Shown here piece by piece: positions 38,465 through 47,076 of a stretch of 64,000 nucleotides of DNA. The notes beneath the pieces are model-generated. The model worked only from the letters and a program-made list of their open reading frames with translations, was not told where the DNA came from and did no database searches. Each line of letters opens with the position of its first letter. Within the stretch, counting starts at the first letter, position 1. Location of the stretch: assembly GCF_016411865.1 (NCBI RefSeq), contig NZ_JAEKJA010000001.1, positions 496,001 through 560,000 of the forward strand. Direction: 5' to 3'. The translations under genes were made by a program, and so were the position numbers. Origin of the DNA: Acuticoccus mangrovi (lineage in GTDB: Bacteria > Pseudomonadota > Alphaproteobacteria > Rhizobiales > Amorphaceae).

Positions 38465-39574
38465 GTGACGCGACGAGGTGAGACGGTGGTGCGGATCCCT
38501 TTTGCCTACAGTGTGAAGCGGCTCGTTCAGACGGGGACCGAGGAGGACGCCGTCGCCACGGCGTCGGCAGACGAGCGCGACCGGGCGCAGCGCCAGGGCG
38601 TGCGCGGCCTCGACGCGCTCAAGACCGCGCTCGCCAACCGCTATCGCAAATATCCGGGGCGGGACGACGCGCGGTGCCGTGGGTCGATGCTGATGCCGCA
38701 CGTGACGCCGTCCTTCCGGCTCGAGAAGTCGGGGGCGATCTTCACCATCGGCTCCTGCTTCGCGCGCAACATCGAGGAGCCGCTAGTGGCGGCCGGCTAC
38801 CGCGTGCCGACGGCCGAGTTCGACGGCTCGATGTACGAGGACATCGGCCGCAAGAACCGCATCCTCAACCAGTACAGCCCCGCCACCATGGCCCAGGTGG
38901 TGGCCGAGGCGTTGAAGGAGGAGGATGCCGTCGATCTCGAGGCGGCGCTGATCCCGGCGAAGACCGAGGGGCACGTCCACGACCCGCTCTATTCGATCGG
39001 CGTCCACACGCTGCCGCGGGCGGCCGCCATCGAGCGGCGGCGCAAGATCCGCGCCCTCTATCGCAACGGGCTTGCCGAGGCGCGCTACGTCTTGATCACG
39101 CTGGGCCTCGTCGAGACCTGGTACGACACTGAGGCGGGGCTCTACCTGAATCAGGCGCCGCCCAACCACGTCCTGCGGGCGGACGACGTGGGGCGCTACC
39201 GCTTCGTGCGTCTCAGCGCCGGCACCTGCCGCAGGATGCTGCGCCAGCTGCTCGTCGACCTCGACCGGGCGGGCGAGAAGAAGAAGGTGGTGCTGACGGT
39301 GTCGCCGGTGCCGATCATGGCGACCTTCGCCGACATGGACCCGGTGACGGCCAACCAATATTCCAAGGCCGTGCTGCGCGTGGCGGCGGAGGCGATCGTC
39401 AGCGCCACGGCCGACGTCGACTACTTCCCGAGCTACGAGGCGGTGACCTCGATGGGGCTGTCCGCCTTCGGCGAGGACAACCTGCACGTACGACCCAAGA
39501 TTGTGGAAGAGGTCACCCGCCACATGCTGGAGCTCTATGGCGAGGGCGACGTACCCCTCGCCGGCGCCGCCTGA
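38465..39574 (+). CDS. GSCFA domain protein
   Basis: A 369-residue protein with the eponymous IGSCFARNIE motif near residue 95, a DPLYS segment and a late NLHVRPKIVEE, as in SGNH-like GSCFA proteins. The nucleophile would be the Ser of GSCFA. Such proteins are suspected esterases acting on surface glycans, but function is not established. The GTG start is uncertain: GTG codons at 38486 or 38489 have a better-spaced GAGG and would drop seven or eight residues. No functional link to neighbours is visible. Confidence 0.85.
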   Translation: MTRRGETVVRIPFAYSVKRLVQTGTEEDAVATASADERDRAQRQGVRGLDALKTALANRYRKYPGRDDARCRGSMLMPHVTPSFRLEKSGAIFTIGSCFARNIEEPLVAAGYRVPTAEFDGSMYEDIGRKNRILNQYSPATMAQVVAEALKEEDAVDLEAALIPAKTEGHVHDPLYSIGVHTLPRAAAIERRRKIRALYRNGLAEARYVLITLGLVETWYDTEAGLYLNQAPPNHVLRADDVGRYRFVRLSAGTCRRMLRQLLVDLDRAGEKKKVVLTVSPVPIMATFADMDPVTANQYSKAVLRVAAEAIVSATADVDYFPSYEAVTSMGLSAFGEDNLHVRPKIVEEVTRHMLELYGEGDVPLAGAA

Positions 39575-39772
39575 GCCAGGACCGGCCGAACCGACCTCAG
39601 AGGCGCTGAACCGACCCCTCTCGTCCGTGGCGTCGGCAACCGCCGCGCGTGGCGAGGCGTGATACCGCCCAAGGCGAGCCGCCGCACGTCCCACCCATCT
39701 CACGACATCGTTGCGCGACCGGTTCGGGCGCTCCTCGCGCCGCCGAGCGGCCGCCGAGGCACCGTCGCGCCG

Positions 39773-39845
39773 GCGCAACGACGTTGCGCTTGACACCTTC
39801 GGAAAGTTCAGTTCCACTCAACTTTGGTCGCGATAAGTTTAGTTC
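39773..39845 (+). promoter_or_regulatory. Candidate operators upstream of the polyol ABC operon
   Basis: A perfect palindrome GCGCAACGACGTTGCGC (39773-39789) abuts a -35-like TTGACA (39790-39795). It is followed by two direct copies of AAGTTYAGTTC (39804-39814 and 39835-39845), 31 bases apart, about three helical turns. The first copy also forms an inverted pair AAAGTT/AACTTT. This is the only structured part of the 427-base gap before the binding-protein gene, so it probably controls the operon. The regulator is unknown. Confidence 0.45.
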
Positions 39846-40001
39846 GTTCCGCATCGGCGGAGCGCGGCCGCCATAACGACCCGCAGGCGCCCTCGGGGCT
39901 GTCGCACCACCGGCCGGACGGTCGGGGCCAATGCGGGCAGGGGACAGAAACGCTCGGCCGACCCGCTGGTGGTCCGCCATAGCCCGAAGGAGGGGTTGCC
40001 C

Positions 40002-41321
40002 ATGAAAGCCGTGGGATTTGCCGCGATTGCTGCGGCCTTGTGCGCCGGAACCGCCCTGCCGGCCATCGCGCAGGACAAGGAGATCACGCTGTGCTGGGCC
40101 GCCTGGGACCCGGCCAACGCGCTGGTGGAGCTGTCGAAGGACTTCACCGCCCAATCCGGCGTCAAGATGAACTTCGAGTTCGTGCCGTGGACGAGCTTTG
40201 CCGACCGGATGCTCAACGAACTGAACTCGGGCGGCAAGCTGTGCGACCTGATGATCGGCGACAGCCAGTGGATCGGCGGCGGCGCCACCTACGGCCACTA
40301 CGTCAAGCTAAACGACTTCTTCGACGCCGAAGGCATCTCGATGGATGACTTCCTGCCCGCCGCCGTGGACGCCTACTCGGCCTGGCCGAAGGGCAGCGAC
40401 AACTACTACGCGCTGCCGGCGATGGGCGACGCCGTGGGCTGGGTCTACCGCAAGGACTGGTTCGAGAAGCCGGAGATCCAGGCCGCGTTCAAGGAGGAAT
40501 ATGGCCGCGATCTCGCCCCGCCGAAGACGTGGGACGAGCTCCTCGAGGTCGGCAAGTTCTTCCAGGGCCGCGAGATCGACGGCGAGACGCGCTACGGCGC
40601 GGCGATCTACACCGAGCGCGGCTCGGAAGGCATCACCATGGGCGTGACCAACGCGCTCTACCCCTACGGCTTCAAGTACGAGAACGAGCCGGGCAGCTAC
40701 GACATGGAAGGGGCGGTGAACTCGCCCGAGGCGGTGAAGGGGCTCGAGGTCTACAAGGCGCTCTACGAGTGCTGCACCCCGCCGGGCCACTCCGACGCCT
40801 ACATGACCGAGGATCTCGACGCCTATAAGTCGGGCCAGACGGCGCTGCAGATGAACTTCTTCGCCTTCTTCCCCGGCATCGCCAAGGACCCCGAGGTGGG
40901 CGGCGAGACGAGCGGCTTCTTCGTGAACCCCTCGGCCAACCAAGCCGCTTCGGTGCTCGGCGGGCAGGGCATCTCCGTCGTCGCCTATTCCGACAACAAG
41001 CCCGAGGCGCTCGAGTACATCAAGTGGTTCGCCCAGCCCGAGGTGCAGCAGAAGTGGTGGGCGCTCGGCGGCTACGCCGTGCACAACGCGGTGGTGGAGG
41101 ATCCGAACTTCCCCGAATCCACCCCCTTCGCCGCCCAGTTCCTGGAAGCGATGAGCAACGTGAAGGACTTCTGGCAGGAGCCGATCTACGCCGAGCTCCT
41201 GCAGGCGATGCAGAAGCGCGTCCACGACTACGTGGTGGCCGACCAGGGCACCGCCCAGGAGGCGCTCGACAAGCTGATCGAGGACTGGACGATCTCCTTC
41301 GAGGACGACGGCAAGCTCTGA
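40002..41321 (+). CDS. Polyol/sugar ABC transporter substrate-binding protein
   Basis: A 439-residue extracellular solute-binding protein (family 1). A Sec signal peptide ends at AIAQ near residue 24. The mature part begins KEITLCWAAWDPANAL and includes LCDLMIGDSQWIGGG, then LPAMGDAVGWVYRKDWF, typical of CUT1 binding proteins. The ATG follows GGAGGGG. It is the first gene of the importer-kinase operon. The linked dihydroxyacetone kinase suggests a glycerol-like or other polyol ligand (inference). Confidence 0.94.
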   Translation: MKAVGFAAIAAALCAGTALPAIAQDKEITLCWAAWDPANALVELSKDFTAQSGVKMNFEFVPWTSFADRMLNELNSGGKLCDLMIGDSQWIGGGATYGHYVKLNDFFDAEGISMDDFLPAAVDAYSAWPKGSDNYYALPAMGDAVGWVYRKDWFEKPEIQAAFKEEYGRDLAPPKTWDELLEVGKFFQGREIDGETRYGAAIYTERGSEGITMGVTNALYPYGFKYENEPGSYDMEGAVNSPEAVKGLEVYKALYECCTPPGHSDAYMTEDLDAYKSGQTALQMNFFAFFPGIAKDPEVGGETSGFFVNPSANQAASVLGGQGISVVAYSDNKPEALEYIKWFAQPEVQQKWWALGGYAVHNAVVEDPNFPESTPFAAQFLEAMSNVKDFWQEPIYAELLQAMQKRVHDYVVADQGTAQEALDKLIEDWTISFEDDGKL

Positions 41322-41395
41322 GCCGCCCGGCACGGCCGGCGCCGTGGCGCGCCGGCCGGCGTTTGACGAACTCACACTCCTGATTGGGAAGAGGC

Positions 41396-42343
41396 ATGGC
41401 CCAGAACGCGGAACAGGGGCTCGCCGTACCGGGTGCGGGCGGGCTGAGGGGAGGATTGCGCCGTGCGCGGGGCCTCTCCGACCGGGCGATCACCGTTCTC
41501 TTCATCGCCCCGTCGGTGCTGCTGCTCCTCGCGATCAACATCTTCCCGTTGATCTGGACGGTGTATCTCTCCTTCACCAACTATCGGGCCAACCAGCCGG
41601 GCCGCGAGATCAAGTGGATCGGCACGCGCAACTACGAACGCCTCCTCGGCAGCGAGGACGTCTGGGGCTACCTGCAGGCGACGGCCAACTTCGTGGTGTG
41701 GACGATGCTGATCCAGGTGCTCCTGGGGCTCGGCCTCGCCCTTCTCATCAACCGCAACTTCCGCGGCGCCCCTTTCTGGACCACCATCATCCTCATTCCG
41801 ATGATGCTGTCGCCGGCGGTGGTGGGCACCTTCTGGACCTATCTCTACCAGCCGCAGACGGGCATTTTCTCCTACATCATCAATATGTTCGCCAGCGTCG
41901 GGCCGATCGACATGATCGGCTCGGTGCACCTCGCCCCCTGGGCGATCGTGATCGTCGACACCTGGATGTGGACGCCCTACATCATGCTCCTCTGCCTCGC
42001 CGGGCTGCGCTCCATCCCGGACTATCTCTACGAGGCGGCGGAGGTCGACCGGGCGAACGCGCTGCAGACCTTCTGGTACATCACGCTGCCGCGCATTCTG
42101 CCCTTCCTGATGCTCGCAGTGCTGTTCCGCGGCATCGAGAACTTCAAGATGTTCGACATGGTGGTGGAGCTGACCTCCGGCGGGCCGGGGTCCACCACCG
42201 AGCTCGCCTCCATCAACCTGAAGCGCGAGGCGTTCGAGAAGTGGCGGACGGGCTTCGCCTCCGCCTTCGCGGTGATCCTCTTCGTGACCGTGTTCGGTCT
42301 CGGCAACATCTACGTCAAAGCCTTGAACCGGGTGAAGCAATGA
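41396..42343 (+). CDS. ABC transporter permease 1 (MalF/UgpA type)
   Basis: A 315-residue inner-membrane protein with six helices and the EAA loop (YEAAEVDRANALQTFWYITLP, quoted here as EAAEVDRANALQTFW), which docks onto the ATPase. The N-terminal ARGLSDRAITVLFIAPSV is usual for CUT1 permeases. The ATG follows GGAAGAGG, and the stop overlaps the next permease (ATGA). It pairs with permease 2 to form the channel. Confidence 0.95.
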   Translation: MAQNAEQGLAVPGAGGLRGGLRRARGLSDRAITVLFIAPSVLLLLAINIFPLIWTVYLSFTNYRANQPGREIKWIGTRNYERLLGSEDVWGYLQATANFVVWTMLIQVLLGLGLALLINRNFRGAPFWTTIILIPMMLSPAVVGTFWTYLYQPQTGIFSYIINMFASVGPIDMIGSVHLAPWAIVIVDTWMWTPYIMLLCLAGLRSIPDYLYEAAEVDRANALQTFWYITLPRILPFLMLAVLFRGIENFKMFDMVVELTSGGPGSTTELASINLKREAFEKWRTGFASAFAVILFVTVFGLGNIYVKALNRVKQ

Positions 42344-43287
42344 GCGTCGCCGCCTATTCCGTGGGGGAGGCGAGCCCCCGCCAGAAGCTCCTCGCCGGGG
42401 TGCTGGTGGTCGCCTACGCGCTCGTCACCATGATCCCGCTGGTGTGGATCGTGCTGACGGGGTTCAAGTCGCCGCCCGCCTCGATCTCCTATCCGCCGCA
42501 GGTGCTGTTCGAGCCGACCCTCGAAGGCTACGTGAACCTCTTCACCACGCGCTCGCGGCAGACGCCGGAATATATCGAGAGCCTCGGGCCGGCCGAGACC
42601 TGGTACGACGCGCTGGTGCGCGAGCGGAACATGGTGATCACCGGCAAGTCGCGCTTTGCCGGGCGCTACATGAACTCGGTGATCATCGGCTTCGGCTCCA
42701 CCTTCCTCGCCGTCTTCCTCGGCACGCTCGCCGCCTACGCCTTCTCCCGCTTCAAGGTGCCGCTGAAGGACGACCTGATGTTCTTCATCCTGTCGACCCG
42801 GATGATGCCGCCGGTCGCCGTCGCGATCCCGATCTATCTGATGTATCGCGAGCTGGGGCTCTCCGATACGCACCTCGGCATGATCCTCCTCTATACGGCG
42901 GTCAATCTGTCGCTCTCGGTCTGGCTTCTCAAAGGCTTCGTCGACGAGATCCCGCGCGAATACGAGGAGGCGGCGGTGGTCGACGGCTACACCCGCTTCC
43001 AGGCCTTCGTGAAGGTGGTGCTGCCGCAGATGCGGGCCGGCATCGCGGCGACGGCGATCTTCTGCCTGATCTTCGCCTGGAACGAATACGCCTTCGCCTT
43101 GCTCCTGACGTCGGGAACGGCGCAGACGGCACCGCCCTTCATTCCGATCATCATCGGCGAGGGTGGGCTCGACTGGCCGGCCGTCGCCGCCGGGACCACG
43201 CTGTTCTTGGTGCCGGTGGTGGTCTTCACCGTGCTCCTGCGCAAGCAGCTGCTGCGGGGCATTACCTTCGGAGCGGTGCGCCGATGA
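42340..43287 (+). CDS. ABC transporter permease 2 (MalG/UgpE type)
   Basis: A 315-residue membrane protein with six helices and the EAA loop EEAAVVDGYTRFQAFVKVVL. A long periplasmic insertion after helix 1 (about residues 60-105, RQTPEYIESLGPAETWYDAL) is also seen in related rhizobial polyol permeases. Overlaps its neighbours at both ends by four bases, so all importer genes are translated together. Confidence 0.95.
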   Translation: MSVAAYSVGEASPRQKLLAGVLVVAYALVTMIPLVWIVLTGFKSPPASISYPPQVLFEPTLEGYVNLFTTRSRQTPEYIESLGPAETWYDALVRERNMVITGKSRFAGRYMNSVIIGFGSTFLAVFLGTLAAYAFSRFKVPLKDDLMFFILSTRMMPPVAVAIPIYLMYRELGLSDTHLGMILLYTAVNLSLSVWLLKGFVDEIPREYEEAAVVDGYTRFQAFVKVVLPQMRAGIAATAIFCLIFAWNEYAFALLLTSGTAQTAPPFIPIIIGEGGLDWPAVAAGTTLFLVPVVVFTVLLRKQLLRGITFGAVRR

Positions 43288-43601
43288 CCCCCGAGCCCTA
43301 CTCCCCCAAGCCCTATTCCAAGGACGAGATGCTGACGCCGGACGAGCGGGCCGTGGAGGCGACGTTGCCCGACCCGCCGCACGCCGCGGCCGACGAGCGG
43401 CCGCTGGTGCGCTACCGCATTCCCCCCGAAGCGCGGCGGATGTTCGCGCGCGGGCCGTGGGAGAATCTCGCGACCCTCGTCATCGCGGTGGGAGTGGTGA
43501 TGCTGATGCAGCCGCTCTCCTTCTTCCTCTACGGCTGGTCGTTTGCGGTGATCCTCACGGGCACCGTCGGCTTCGTCGTCGCGAGCCATCTGCCGGAGTA
43601 G
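43284..43601 (+). CDS. Small two-helix membrane protein of the ABC operon
   Basis: A 105-residue protein. Residues 1-60 are soluble and Pro/Glu-rich; two hydrophobic helices follow (about 62-80 and 83-101). It has no family name I can give. The start overlaps the permease 2 stop (ATGA), and the first ATPase begins five bases after its stop, so it is a real operon member. Rhizobial glycerol importer operons also carry a small unassigned gene; this may be its counterpart and an accessory subunit of the transporter. Confidence 0.8.
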   Translation: MTPEPYSPKPYSKDEMLTPDERAVEATLPDPPHAAADERPLVRYRIPPEARRMFARGPWENLATLVIAVGVVMLMQPLSFFLYGWSFAVILTGTVGFVVASHLPE

Positions 43602-43606
43602 AGAGC

Positions 43607-44716
43607 ATGGCCGAGATCAGGATCGAAGCGCTGACGAAGAGCTTCGGCGACTTCACCGCCGTGGCGGGATCGAACTTCACCATCCGCGACGGCGAGTTCT
43701 TCGTGATGCTGGGCCCCTCGGGCTGCGGCAAGACCACCACCTTGCGCATGATCGCGGGGCTCGAGATGCCGACCTCGGGGCGCATCCTGCTCGACGGGGA
43801 GGACGTGACGTTCAACCGCGCCTCGCAGCGCGACATCGCCTTCGTGTTCCAGCTCTTCGCGCTCTACCCGCACATGAACGTGCGGCAGAACATCTCCTTT
43901 CCGCTCCGTGTGCAGGGCGTTTCACGGCGCGAGGTGCGCGCGCGCACCGAGGAGGTCGCGAAGATGCTGGAGATTGACAACCTCCTGTCGCGTCGCGTCT
44001 CGGGGCTCGCGGCGGGCGACCGGCAGAGGGTGGCGTTGGGTCGCGCCATCGTTCGCCGCGCCAAGGCGTTTCTGATGGACGAGCCGTTGGGCGCGCTCGA
44101 CGCTGAGTTCCGCGACCGCATGTGCGAGGAGCTGCGCCTGCTGCACGACCGGATCGGGGCGACCACCGTCTACGTGACGCACGACCAGATCGAGGCGATG
44201 GCGATGGCGGACCGCATCTGCGTGATGAACAAGGGCGAGGTGCTGCAGATCGGCGTGCCGATGGAGGTCTACGAGCGGCCGGCGACGCGCTTCGTGGCCG
44301 GCTTCATCGGCAGTCCGTCGATGAACTTCCTGCCCGCCCAAGGCGGTTTCCAGGCCGGCGCCACGGCGATCCGCGTCAACGGGGCGAGCCTTGCGATGCC
44401 GCAGGCGCGCGAGGGGCTCGCCGCGACCGACGCGGTGCTCGGCGCACGGCCGGAGCACATCACCATCGCCGACGAGGGGCCGCTGCGCGGGCGTGTGTTC
44501 GCGGTGGAATATATGGGCGCCCGCCAGCTCGTGACCGTGGACACCGACGCCGGCCGGCTGCGCGTGCGTGCCCCCAACACCGTGCGGGCGAAGACCGGCG
44601 AGACCGTGGGGCTCACGTTCGATGCGGAGCGGCTCGTGGTGTTCGATCCCGTCAGCGACCGGGCGGTGCGAAGCGCGCTCTTCGAGGGCGACGTGGTGGC
44701 GGAGGAGCGGGCATGA
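43607..44716 (+). CDS. ABC transporter ATPase 1, degenerate signature motif
   Basis: A 369-residue MalK-like ATPase. Walker A GPSGCGKT (36-43), Q-loop FQ, Walker B FLMDEPLGALD and switch His in THDQ are intact, and a C-terminal OB-type domain follows. The ABC signature, normally LSGGQ, reads LAAGD (134-138), losing the Ser and Gln that contact ATP. Paired with the intact second ATPase, this suggests an asymmetric heterodimer with one active site. Ordinary codon use argues against decay. Confidence 0.92.
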   Translation: MAEIRIEALTKSFGDFTAVAGSNFTIRDGEFFVMLGPSGCGKTTTLRMIAGLEMPTSGRILLDGEDVTFNRASQRDIAFVFQLFALYPHMNVRQNISFPLRVQGVSRREVRARTEEVAKMLEIDNLLSRRVSGLAAGDRQRVALGRAIVRRAKAFLMDEPLGALDAEFRDRMCEELRLLHDRIGATTVYVTHDQIEAMAMADRICVMNKGEVLQIGVPMEVYERPATRFVAGFIGSPSMNFLPAQGGFQAGATAIRVNGASLAMPQAREGLAATDAVLGARPEHITIADEGPLRGRVFAVEYMGARQLVTVDTDAGRLRVRAPNTVRAKTGETVGLTFDAERLVVFDPVSDRAVRSALFEGDVVAEERA

Positions 44717-45756
44717 TCAAGGCGTCGCTCACGAGCGCCACCAAGCGGTTCGGCGAGACGGTCGCGGTCGACGGCGTCTCGCTCGAGGTCGAGGACGGCG
44801 AGTTCGTGGTGCTTCTCGGCCCGACGGGAGCGGGCAAGACCACCACGCTGCGCCTCTTCGCGGGGCTTGAGACGCCCGATAAGGGGCGCGTGACGATCGC
44901 CGGTAGCGACGTCACGCGGCTCGGCCCGGCCGAGCGGGACGTGGCGTTCGTCTTCCAGCAATATTCGCTCTATCCGCATCTCACCGTGTTCGAGAATCTC
45001 GCCTTTCCCTTGAAGGCGCCGGGGCGGCGGGTGTCGGCGGCGCAGATCCGCAAGCGCGTCGAAGAGATCGCCGAGCTGCTGCGCATCGCCCCCAAGCTCA
45101 AGAACCGCGTGACGGCGCTGTCGGGCGGCGAGATGCAGCGCGTCTCCATCGGCCGGGCGCTGGTGCGCGAACCCAACCTCTTCCTGATGGACGAGCCGCT
45201 GTCCTCGCTCGACGCCAAGCTGCGCGAGGACCTGCGGCTGGAGCTGAAGCGCATCCAGCGCGACCTCGGGGCGACCATCGTCTACGTGACCCACGATCAG
45301 CTCGAAGCGATGACGCTGGCGGACCGCATCGGCGTCCTCGCCGAAGGTCGGCTGGTGCAGATCGACACGCCGCGGGTGGTCTACGAGCGGCCGGCCAACA
45401 TCTATGCGGCGCAGCGCCTCGGGAGCCCGCAGATCAACCTCGTCGCGCCGACGGCGCTCGCCGTAGGCGAGGTTCCGGGCGGGGCGGCGCAGGTGGGGGT
45501 GCGGCCGGAGGACGTGGTGGTGGCGCCTCGCGAGGGTACCAACGGCGTCGCCAACGCTCCACCCAAGGGCGTGCCGGGCGAGATCCTCACTGTGGAGCAT
45601 TTCGGGGTTGAGACCATTGCCCTTATCGACATCGGCGGTCGGCAGGTGCATGCGCTCCTCGGGCCCCGCACGACACTGACGCAGGGCATGCCCGTGGCCG
45701 CCTCGGTGCGCCCCGGTGCGGCCCTCTATTTCGACGCGACGGGAGCGCGGCTTTGA
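44713..45756 (+). CDS. ABC transporter ATPase 2, canonical motifs
   Basis: A 347-residue MalK-like ATPase with Walker A GPTGAGKT (36-43), signature LSGGEMQR, Walker B FLMDEPLSSLD and THDQ. The C-terminal regulatory domain is shorter than in ATPase 1. It starts inside the last codons of ATPase 1 (ATGATC overlap). The two ATPases are only moderately alike, which supports a heterodimer in the importer. Confidence 0.95.
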   Translation: MIKASLTSATKRFGETVAVDGVSLEVEDGEFVVLLGPTGAGKTTTLRLFAGLETPDKGRVTIAGSDVTRLGPAERDVAFVFQQYSLYPHLTVFENLAFPLKAPGRRVSAAQIRKRVEEIAELLRIAPKLKNRVTALSGGEMQRVSIGRALVREPNLFLMDEPLSSLDAKLREDLRLELKRIQRDLGATIVYVTHDQLEAMTLADRIGVLAEGRLVQIDTPRVVYERPANIYAAQRLGSPQINLVAPTALAVGEVPGGAAQVGVRPEDVVVAPREGTNGVANAPPKGVPGEILTVEHFGVETIALIDIGGRQVHALLGPRTTLTQGMPVAASVRPGAALYFDATGARL

Positions 45757-46391
45757 TGACCACAGAACCCTCCGAGGTGGCGAGCGGCGACGCGCTCGTC
45801 ACGGCGCTGATCGGGGCGGTGCACGACACGATCCTCGCCCACCGCGACGAGCTGTGCGACCTCGACCGGGCGATCGGCGACGCCGACCACGGCCACAACA
45901 TGGCGCGCGGCTTCGAGGCCGTCGCCGCCGCCTCCGACGAGATCGCGGCGCTCCCCTTCGGCAAGGCGCTCCAGAAGATCGGCACCACGCTGGTGATGAA
46001 GGTGGGCGGGGCGTCGGGCCCCCTCTACGGCTCGGCGCTGATGGCGGCGGGGAAGGCGGGCGAGGACGCGCCGACCTCGCTCGTCGAGGTGGTGGCGCGG
46101 CTCGAGGCGGCGGTCGACGCGGTGAAGCAGCGCGGCAAGTCCGACGTCGGCGCGAAGACGATGCTCGACGTGCTGGTGCCCGTCACCGAGGCGCTGAAGG
46201 CGGGGCCGGCCGATCCCCTCGCCACGGCCCGCGGCACGGCGGCCGAGGCGCTGGAGGCGACGCGGCCGATGGTCGCCACCAAGGGGCGCGCGGCCTTCCT
46301 CGGCGAGCGCTCGGCGGGTCATCTCGATCCCGGCGCGCGCTCCTCCGAGCTCATCATCGACGCGGTCTGCGACGTGGTGGAGGGACGATGA
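45756..46391 (+). CDS. dhaL: Dihydroxyacetone kinase subunit DhaL
   Basis: A 211-residue DhaL, the ADP-binding subunit of PEP-dependent dihydroxyacetone kinase. The ADP is kept bound and is re-phosphorylated by DhaM. The Mg-binding Asp motif DLDRAIGDADHG (residues 35-46) and GGASGPLYGSAL are diagnostic. The ATG overlaps the stop of ATPase 2 (TGATG). Its fusion to the transporter operon implies that imported polyol is converted to dihydroxyacetone. Confidence 0.95.
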   Translation: MTTEPSEVASGDALVTALIGAVHDTILAHRDELCDLDRAIGDADHGHNMARGFEAVAAASDEIAALPFGKALQKIGTTLVMKVGGASGPLYGSALMAAGKAGEDAPTSLVEVVARLEAAVDAVKQRGKSDVGAKTMLDVLVPVTEALKAGPADPLATARGTAAEALEATRPMVATKGRAAFLGERSAGHLDPGARSSELIIDAVCDVVEGR

Positions 46392-46777
46392 GCGACAATG
46401 TGGCGATCGTGATCGTGTCCCACTCGCGCGACGTGGCGAAGGGGGCGGCGGACATGGTCCACCAGATGGTGGGCGAGGAGGTGAGGGTCGCCTACGCCGG
46501 CGGGACCGAGGACGGCGGACTCGGCACGGATGTTGCCGCCATCATGGCGGCCATCGAGACGGTGTGGACCGAGAAGGGGGTGGCCGTGCTCGTCGATCTC
46601 GGCGGTGCGGAGACCAACTCTGAGATGGCCATCGAGATGTTGCCGGACGGGAAGGGGGAGAAGGTTCAGATCCTCGACGCGCCGGTGGTGGAAGGGGCGG
46701 TGATGGCCGCCACCGAGGCGGCGGGAGGCTCCTCGCTCGCCGAGGTGCGGGCGACCGCGGAGGATTTCGGATCATGA
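46388..46777 (+). CDS. dhaM: DhaM phosphotransferase domain (EIIA-like)
   Basis: A 129-residue single-domain DhaM. The phospho-accepting His12 lies in VSHSRDVAKGA, and VLVDLGGAETN is typical of the fold. In E. coli DhaM is fused to HPr and part of enzyme I; here those parts are separate genes immediately downstream. It carries phosphate from HPr to the ADP on DhaL. Overlaps both neighbours by four bases. Confidence 0.95.
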   Translation: MSDNVAIVIVSHSRDVAKGAADMVHQMVGEEVRVAYAGGTEDGGLGTDVAAIMAAIETVWTEKGVAVLVDLGGAETNSEMAIEMLPDGKGEKVQILDAPVVEGAVMAATEAAGGSSLAEVRATAEDFGS

Positions 46778-47076
46778 CGGACCCCATCACGCACGACGCG
46801 GCCGACTGGGTGGCGGGCGATGCCGTCATCCTGGACCCGACGGGGCTGCACGCCCGGCCGGCGGTGAAGCTCACCAAGCTCGCGAAGACCTTCGCCGCCG
46901 CCGTCGAGGTCCGCGCCGACGGCGACGAGCGGTGGGTGAACGCCAAGTCGCCCAACTCGGTGATGAAGATGAAGGCCGCCCACGGCGTGCCGCTCCACAT
47001 CCGCGCCAACGGCGACGACGCCGCCGACGCCGTCGCGGCGCTGGTGGCGCTGGTGGAGCGCAATTTCGATGTCTGA
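46774..47076 (+). CDS. HPr-like phosphocarrier protein
   Basis: A 100-residue HPr with an N-terminal extension of about 16 residues. The active His26 is in TGLHARPAVKL, and the regulatory-site-like Ser in AKSPNSVMKMKA is present. It accepts phosphate from enzyme I and hands it to DhaM. Dedicated to the kinase by its place between dhaM and the enzyme I gene. ATGA overlap upstream, eight-base overlap downstream. Confidence 0.94.
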   Translation: MTDPITHDAADWVAGDAVILDPTGLHARPAVKLTKLAKTFAAAVEVRADGDERWVNAKSPNSVMKMKAAHGVPLHIRANGDDAADAVAALVALVERNFDV

